DNA of 43,273 nt from MFZZ01 sp964582715 (GTDB lineage: Bacteria; Patescibacteriota; Microgenomatia; UBA1406; GWC2-37-13), in assembly GCA_964582715.1 (NCBI GenBank), contig CAZOSM010000006.1, positions 1-43,273 on the forward strand. The letters are read 5' to 3'. Shown here piece after piece: positions 39,255 to 43,273 of this stretch. The notes beneath the pieces are model-generated. The model saw nothing but the letters and a program-made list of their open reading frames with translations, was not told where the DNA came from and did not search any database. Both the position numbers and the translations under genes were made by a program. Positions within the stretch are counted from its first letter, which is position 1; every line of letters begins with the position of its first letter.

Positions 39255-40493
39255 ATTTATTACATTTGCTTTTAGTACATGTACTATCATAGAGAGCACT
39301 TGATAATCAGTAAGAATCAAAATTTTTCTATAGAATGGTCTTCCTGATAAGATGAAGATATGCTTAAATCTATCAATACCTGCTAAAATCCGCTTCTGTT
39401 CAGTAAAGATATCAATCGGTAGTATATTCCTTTTAGTATATATGAGTTTGTATCCTATTGGTTTTATGGAAGTTAAGAAATAGCTTGGAATTGGAGTTTT
39501 AAAATATTTTTTTAAAAAAATAAAACTTGGGTAGATAAACGATTCAAGTTTATATTTTACTATTATCAATAGTATCTCTTTCCATAATAATTTACGTTGC
39601 TGGTTGCTCCTCTTTAATAATTCATTTCTAATTATTTCATCAACAAGAGCTAAACGATAGGATCCTCTAAAATTGTGGTGAAAAAAATGAAGACCTAAAT
39701 ACACAACCAGAAATGCAACGGCCAACATGGGATATCTCTTTTTTTTGAGTATAATAGTTCTTCTGGAATTAAGCATTTCGATGGTCATCTCTTCTATCAG
39801 GTGTGTAGGATATAGATGATCTAATTTGGATACTTGAGTCAGCAAAAATACAGGTTGTGTATGAATATCAAATAGAACAGGAATTCCATGAACATCTGTA
39901 TAGAATGAATATTCAGGCCGAATATCAGTCTTGACATATTCATTCAATGAGATATCAATATACTTATAATTTAATTTTTCTAAAATAACCATTACTTTTT
40001 TCAAATCATGTGGAGAGATTAAGATATCACAATCATTATAGATTCGTTTTGGATTGTGTCTTGAGTAATATAAATGTAATGGAAGTCCCTTTAAAAATAT
40101 AAAAGTAATATTATTTTTTTTAAGCTGTTCACTGACTCTCTGTATCTCATTTGAGTAGAATAAAGATTGTAATTTATATACATCATGAGGTGAAAATATC
40201 TGTTTACCTCTCTTCACCTTAAAAACTAATCCATATACTTGCTCAGGATATATTCTGCCATCATTATCAATCGTATTATCTCCCTTTGTCACAATATATA
40301 TATCATTTTTATATATAATACGATGTGTTCTATAACGTTTCTTTATTTTTATAATTACAATATCATCAATAGTAAGCTCGTTAAACTTTACTCGTCTATA
40401 ATAAACAACATCTCCATCTTTTAATAGAGGTGCCATGCTATTCCCAAACGTTTTTATATATCTGCCTCTGCTTAAATCTGGAGTAAAACCCAT
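39240..40493 (-). CDS. Fusion: S26-type peptidase domain + PF14907-like nucleotidyltransferase
   Basis: A 417-residue protein. Residues 10 to 95 match the S24/S26 signal peptidase core: S19 in F-G-N-S-M-A-P-L-L-K-D-G-D-V-V, then H57 in T-H-R-I-I and V-T-K-G-D-N (D72), which is like the Sec11/SipW type, but no membrane helix precedes it. Residues 110 to 350 match the uncharacterised nucleotidyltransferase family: F-L-K-G-L-P-L (K135), R-I-Y-N-D-C-D-I-L-I (D154, D156), V-L-F-D-I-H. Both modules occur as separate accessory genes in lasso-peptide and capsule clusters. Here they are one gene. It is 3 nt downstream of the FG-GAP gene. Role is unknown. Confidence 0.75.
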   Translation of the reverse strand: MGFTPDLSRGRYIKTFGNSMAPLLKDGDVVYYRRVKFNELTIDDIVIIKIKKRYRTHRIIYKNDIYIVTKGDNTIDNDGRIYPEQVYGLVFKVKRGKQIFSPHDVYKLQSLFYSNEIQRVSEQLKKNNITFIFLKGLPLHLYYSRHNPKRIYNDCDILISPHDLKKVMVILEKLNYKYIDISLNEYVKTDIRPEYSFYTDVHGIPVLFDIHTQPVFLLTQVSKLDHLYPTHLIEEMTIEMLNSRRTIILKKKRYPMLAVAFLVVYLGLHFFHHNFRGSYRLALVDEIIRNELLKRSNQQRKLLWKEILLIIVKYKLESFIYPSFIFLKKYFKTPIPSYFLTSIKPIGYKLIYTKRNILPIDIFTEQKRILAGIDRFKHIFILSGRPFYRKILILTDYQVLSMIVHVLKANVINLLNK

Positions 40494-40496
40494 ACA

Positions 40497-41768
40497 TTAA
40501 TCTGATAAATCCATTCCTAATATATTCCTTTGGGAAATTACTGTAGAATGCCACTTATTATCTTGTAGTCTGTGAAGTGTTATAAAACCTTGATCCGATG
40601 CTTCCCATCCAATGTTTTTATCCGGAAATGTTGTCATCCCTCCAGTTAGGATATCTCCTTCCTCATCAACAAGTGTGGACATAATATTATATTGTCCTGA
40701 CTTGGAAATGAGATGAGTAATTTGAATGACTTCGGATGTTTCAAAAGTATTATTATTCCAGTTCATAATAAGTATTTTTGCATTTGGGAAACCTGTACCA
40801 ATTACTACTTTTTCTAACTCACCTTGCATTTTACTCATTGCTAATCCTTTCATATTTTTTTCGTTAGGATCGTTATATATACGCTGCTTCACCCACTTAT
40901 TATTATCATAATAATAAGTGTAAACAGATCCCGTAATATCGCGTGGACTACCTGTACCTATGACTAATATTTTTTTACCATTATGGTATATATCTCCTAC
41001 TTCTATACTTCTAAATTCAATGTTATCTTGACGATCTATAATTTCTTTTTTCCAGATATCTCCTTGCTTTTGATATCGTACGACAAAACTAATTTCATTA
41101 ATATCTTTTAATTCTAATGGAGAAGATATAGTCGCGATAATCTCATTAGCTCCGTCTTCATCTAGATCAACAATTTTGACTATATGGACAGCTGATTGGA
41201 TAATACACTCACTACAAGGTAATTTTTCATTAGGAACTCTATGATTTGTACCTTCTTCTTGATCAATAGCTGCAATAAAATTCTTGTCGATTTGTTCTTT
41301 CTTCCAGGCTCCATTAATCCAGCTATACATATGTATTAAGCCTTGTCCATGGGTTCCCAATATAATATCGGTTTCCCCATCATTATTTGCATCGCCAATG
41401 GTAAGATCTTTACAACGAAGGTCTTCGATAGTATCTATTACTGATAAATGTTTTAGATTTAAATCATAGGTAATAATTTGACAACCATAGTTATCATCGT
41501 AAAAACTATTACTGACACCAGCAATTATAGCCTGTGACCCATCGTTATATATATCACCAATCCTAACTGTATAAACATACTGAAATTTCGTATCTACTTT
41601 TTTGATGAACTGTAATTGTGAAGATTGTTTGGTATACAACATAATTTCACCAGGATTAGCAGTACCTACGACAACATAGTTTGTACGAGGAGATATCACC
41701 TTCTTTTCTAATATTGTTCCAACTACAATTAAGAAAAAGATAATAAGAAGTATGTAGTAGTCTTTCAT
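40497..41768 (-). CDS. Membrane-anchored FG-GAP/VCBS beta-propeller protein
   Basis: A 423-residue protein. The first 20 residues form a membrane anchor or signal (Y-Y-I-L-L-I-I-F-F-L-I-V-V-G). The rest is a string of FG-GAP-type blades, each with a calcium-like loop: D-I-Y-N-D-G-S-Q-A-I-I-A-G, D-A-N-N-D-G-E-T-D-I-I-L-G-T, D-L-D-E-D-G-A-N-E-I-I-A-T, D-I-Y-H-N-G-K-K-I-L-V-I-G-T. It should fold as a propeller outside the membrane and bind partners or glycans. The gene is 6 nt after the sulfatase-fold gene and 3 nt before the S26/nucleotidyltransferase fusion. Confidence 0.82.
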   Translation of the reverse strand: MKDYYILLIIFFLIVVGTILEKKVISPRTNYVVVGTANPGEIMLYTKQSSQLQFIKKVDTKFQYVYTVRIGDIYNDGSQAIIAGVSNSFYDDNYGCQIITYDLNLKHLSVIDTIEDLRCKDLTIGDANNDGETDIILGTHGQGLIHMYSWINGAWKKEQIDKNFIAAIDQEEGTNHRVPNEKLPCSECIIQSAVHIVKIVDLDEDGANEIIATISSPLELKDINEISFVVRYQKQGDIWKKEIIDRQDNIEFRSIEVGDIYHNGKKILVIGTGSPRDITGSVYTYYYDNNKWVKQRIYNDPNEKNMKGLAMSKMQGELEKVVIGTGFPNAKILIMNWNNNTFETSEVIQITHLISKSGQYNIMSTLVDEEGDILTGGMTTFPDKNIGWEASDQGFITLHRLQDNKWHSTVISQRNILGMDLSD

Positions 41769-41774
41769 CTTTAT

Positions 41775-43250
41775 TTAGTATCCTAAGCTTTTTAGCTCAT
41801 CAATAAGCTGTTGCTTTAATTTATTATCTGCCCTATCTACTTCTATAGTTTCTATATCATATTTTGATATATAGTTCATTAGGCTGGTTTTTAACTCTTT
41901 GGTGGTATAAGGTTCTTCACCTATGAGATTCTGTTGTTCTTCTGGATCAATCTTTATATTATACAATTCTTCTTGTTGACCTTTGTATAGACAAGCATGA
42001 GGTAAAGAGTAGATATATTTATAATCACCTTGTCGAATAGCATATTTGGTAACATTATAATTTGTAAAATACATAGCCTTGTTATCTTCCTCTCGAGCCC
42101 TTTTAGAAAAGATGTATGGCGATAGAATAAGGCCTTTAAGACTTGTCCCATCAATTGACTCTTTATCGTACTGAACTGACAAAAGATCAAGAATAGTTGG
42201 GGCAATATCTACATTTGAAGTTAAAGTAGAGATAGTCTTTTGCTTTTTTATAAATGGATGTCTCATGATGAAAGGAATTTTTACTGTTGACTCGTATAAT
42301 ACCTCTCCATGTGCAAAATTATAATTATGTTCAAAACTTTCTCCATGATCAGAATAGTAGACAATTAAAGAATTTTGATCTAATTGATTGTCTCTAATTT
42401 CCTGTAATATTTCACCAAAGAGATTATCTGCTATTTTTATTTCGGCATCATACAGATTTTGGTAAAGCATTGCAGTTTCTAATGGTAATGCTTGATCTGT
42501 GCAAGCATAATATCTACTCTTAAAACTATTAAGATCTTCAAATGACTTCTTCTGTAGACTTAAACAACTTTCACCATCTTGGTAGATACATCTTTGATCT
42601 TCTGGAGGATAATAAGGACTATGCGGGTCCATCAAGTGAATCCAATAAAAAAATTTCTCTTTTTTATGTTCAGCCAACCAATTTTTAGCTTTTATTATAA
42701 AATCAATATATTGTTTTCTATCTTGCTTCCACTCGTTAATATCATGTACCTCAAATTGATTAAAGGTATCAAACCCTTCATCAAGGTTAGTAAAGTCTTT
42801 ATGTAACACTCCACTCGTTATAAAAGCAGCTGTCGAATAGCCTTCATCTTGTAATTTCTTTGCAAGAGTAGGTACTCCATGATTAATAGGCGTTGTATAA
42901 TTCATTGATAGTTCACCATCATCTGTTACCAATACATTACTATAGACCCCTGTAGATACAGGTAATCGCCCTGTAAATAACATAGCAAATGAAGGATATG
43001 TCTGAGGAATATGAGTATACATATTTTGGAAAATAAAAGATTCTTCTGCAAACTCTTTTAGAAATGGATCTGTTTGGGTTCGGTAACCATAAGTAGAAAG
43101 ATGATCTGGTCTTACTGTGTCTACTGAAATTAATATTACATTCATATTTTGTGAACTATATTGAATATACCAATTACTGAAAAAGTGAAAAGAAATTAAA
43201 ATAAAACAAATCAGAATGAATATATATATATATTTAAAAGACTTAATCAT
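41775..43250 (-). CDS. Sulfatase-fold membrane-anchored hydrolase or transferase
   Basis: A 491-residue alkaline-phosphatase-superfamily protein. It has an N-terminal membrane helix (about 7 to 26), then N-V-I-L-I-S-V-D-T-V-R-P-D-H (D44 metal ligand), the nucleophile region Q-T-Y-P-S-F-A (T84), W-I-H-L-M-D-P-H, and Y-S-D-H-G-E-S-F with its metal-binding Asp/His. Sulfatases need Cys or Ser in C/S-x-P-S-R; here this reads T-Y-P-S-F, as in Thr-using relatives such as phosphoglycerol or phosphoethanolamine transferases. So it may move or cleave a phosphate-linked group on the glycan. GATAAT lies 6 nt before the ATG. Confidence 0.82.
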   Translation of the reverse strand: MIKSFKYIYIFILICFILISFHFFSNWYIQYSSQNMNVILISVDTVRPDHLSTYGYRTQTDPFLKEFAEESFIFQNMYTHIPQTYPSFAMLFTGRLPVSTGVYSNVLVTDDGELSMNYTTPINHGVPTLAKKLQDEGYSTAAFITSGVLHKDFTNLDEGFDTFNQFEVHDINEWKQDRKQYIDFIIKAKNWLAEHKKEKFFYWIHLMDPHSPYYPPEDQRCIYQDGESCLSLQKKSFEDLNSFKSRYYACTDQALPLETAMLYQNLYDAEIKIADNLFGEILQEIRDNQLDQNSLIVYYSDHGESFEHNYNFAHGEVLYESTVKIPFIMRHPFIKKQKTISTLTSNVDIAPTILDLLSVQYDKESIDGTSLKGLILSPYIFSKRAREEDNKAMYFTNYNVTKYAIRQGDYKYIYSLPHACLYKGQQEELYNIKIDPEEQQNLIGEEPYTTKELKTSLMNYISKYDIETIEVDRADNKLKQQLIDELKSLGY

Positions 43251-43262
43251 AGATTTATTATC
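43251..43262 (-). promoter_or_regulatory. -10 element with leaderless start
   Basis: On the minus strand GATAAT (43257 to 43262) is followed by AAATCT and the ATG at 43250, a 6-nt gap. The -35 region would lie at or beyond the window edge. Confidence 0.55.
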
Positions 43263-43273
43263 ATATATAATAT

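Noticed and set aside
41775..43250. True formylglycine sulfatase
   Set aside because: The nucleophile position is Thr and the following motif lacks the Arg needed for formylglycine formation.

Overview
The window is AT-rich, gene-dense DNA whose gene content points to a Candidate Phyla Radiation (Patescibacteria) bacterium, probably of the Microgenomates group. The signs are DUF5659, tandem VirB2-like pilins beside a giant VirB6-like protein, a short FtsB, an MscL, PT-rich secreted proteins, overlapping or abutting genes, and many genes with no Shine-Dalgarno sequence. Taxonomy is inferred from gene content only; no rRNA is present.

Region 1 (1 to about 5,790) is the right part of an integrated element. 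It holds an unknown protein, a DUF5659 protein, a winged-helix replication-type protein, small unknown proteins, an excisionase/tyrosine-recombinase pair and a large serine recombinase. The last codons of the serine recombinase are read out of the 3' half of a tRNA-Asn gene, which marks the attachment site. The other end lies left of the window.

Region 2 (5,760 to 26,400) is chromosomal. It holds tRNA-Asn, a DEDDy exonuclease, YqeY, FtsB-like, tRNA-Met(CAT), a GtrB-like glycosyltransferase, a pilin cluster (one divergent plus three nearly identical cores), YifB/ComM, a secreted carboxypeptidase-regulatory-like protein and a 1,169-residue VirB6-like protein with about eleven repeats. An IDI-like Nudix protein, a class IV aminotransferase, a GT-C membrane enzyme, a bactofilin-like membrane protein, LexA with a candidate operator, MscL, a lytic transglycosylase, an ABC exporter, tmRNA and SmpB follow. 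The tmRNA reads as a 35-residue tag.

Region 3 (26,470 to 43,250) is a surface-glycan locus. A DUF5989 / short membrane protein / carbamoyltransferase cassette is followed by two tandem SGNH proteins, a radical SAM/SPASM protein, two GT4 glycosyltransferases and an O-antigen ligase/polymerase. Then come a Tat-exported GH10 protein, a DUF4330-like protein, a phosphoglycosyl transferase, an S26-peptidase/nucleotidyltransferase fusion, an FG-GAP propeller and a sulfatase-fold protein with Thr at the nucleophile position. Together they look able to start, extend, ligate and decorate an envelope polysaccharide.

About a dozen chromosomal starts sit 5 to 7 nt after a TATAAT-like -10 element, which implies widespread leaderless mRNA. 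Two genes of the integrated element instead have strong Shine-Dalgarno sequences.
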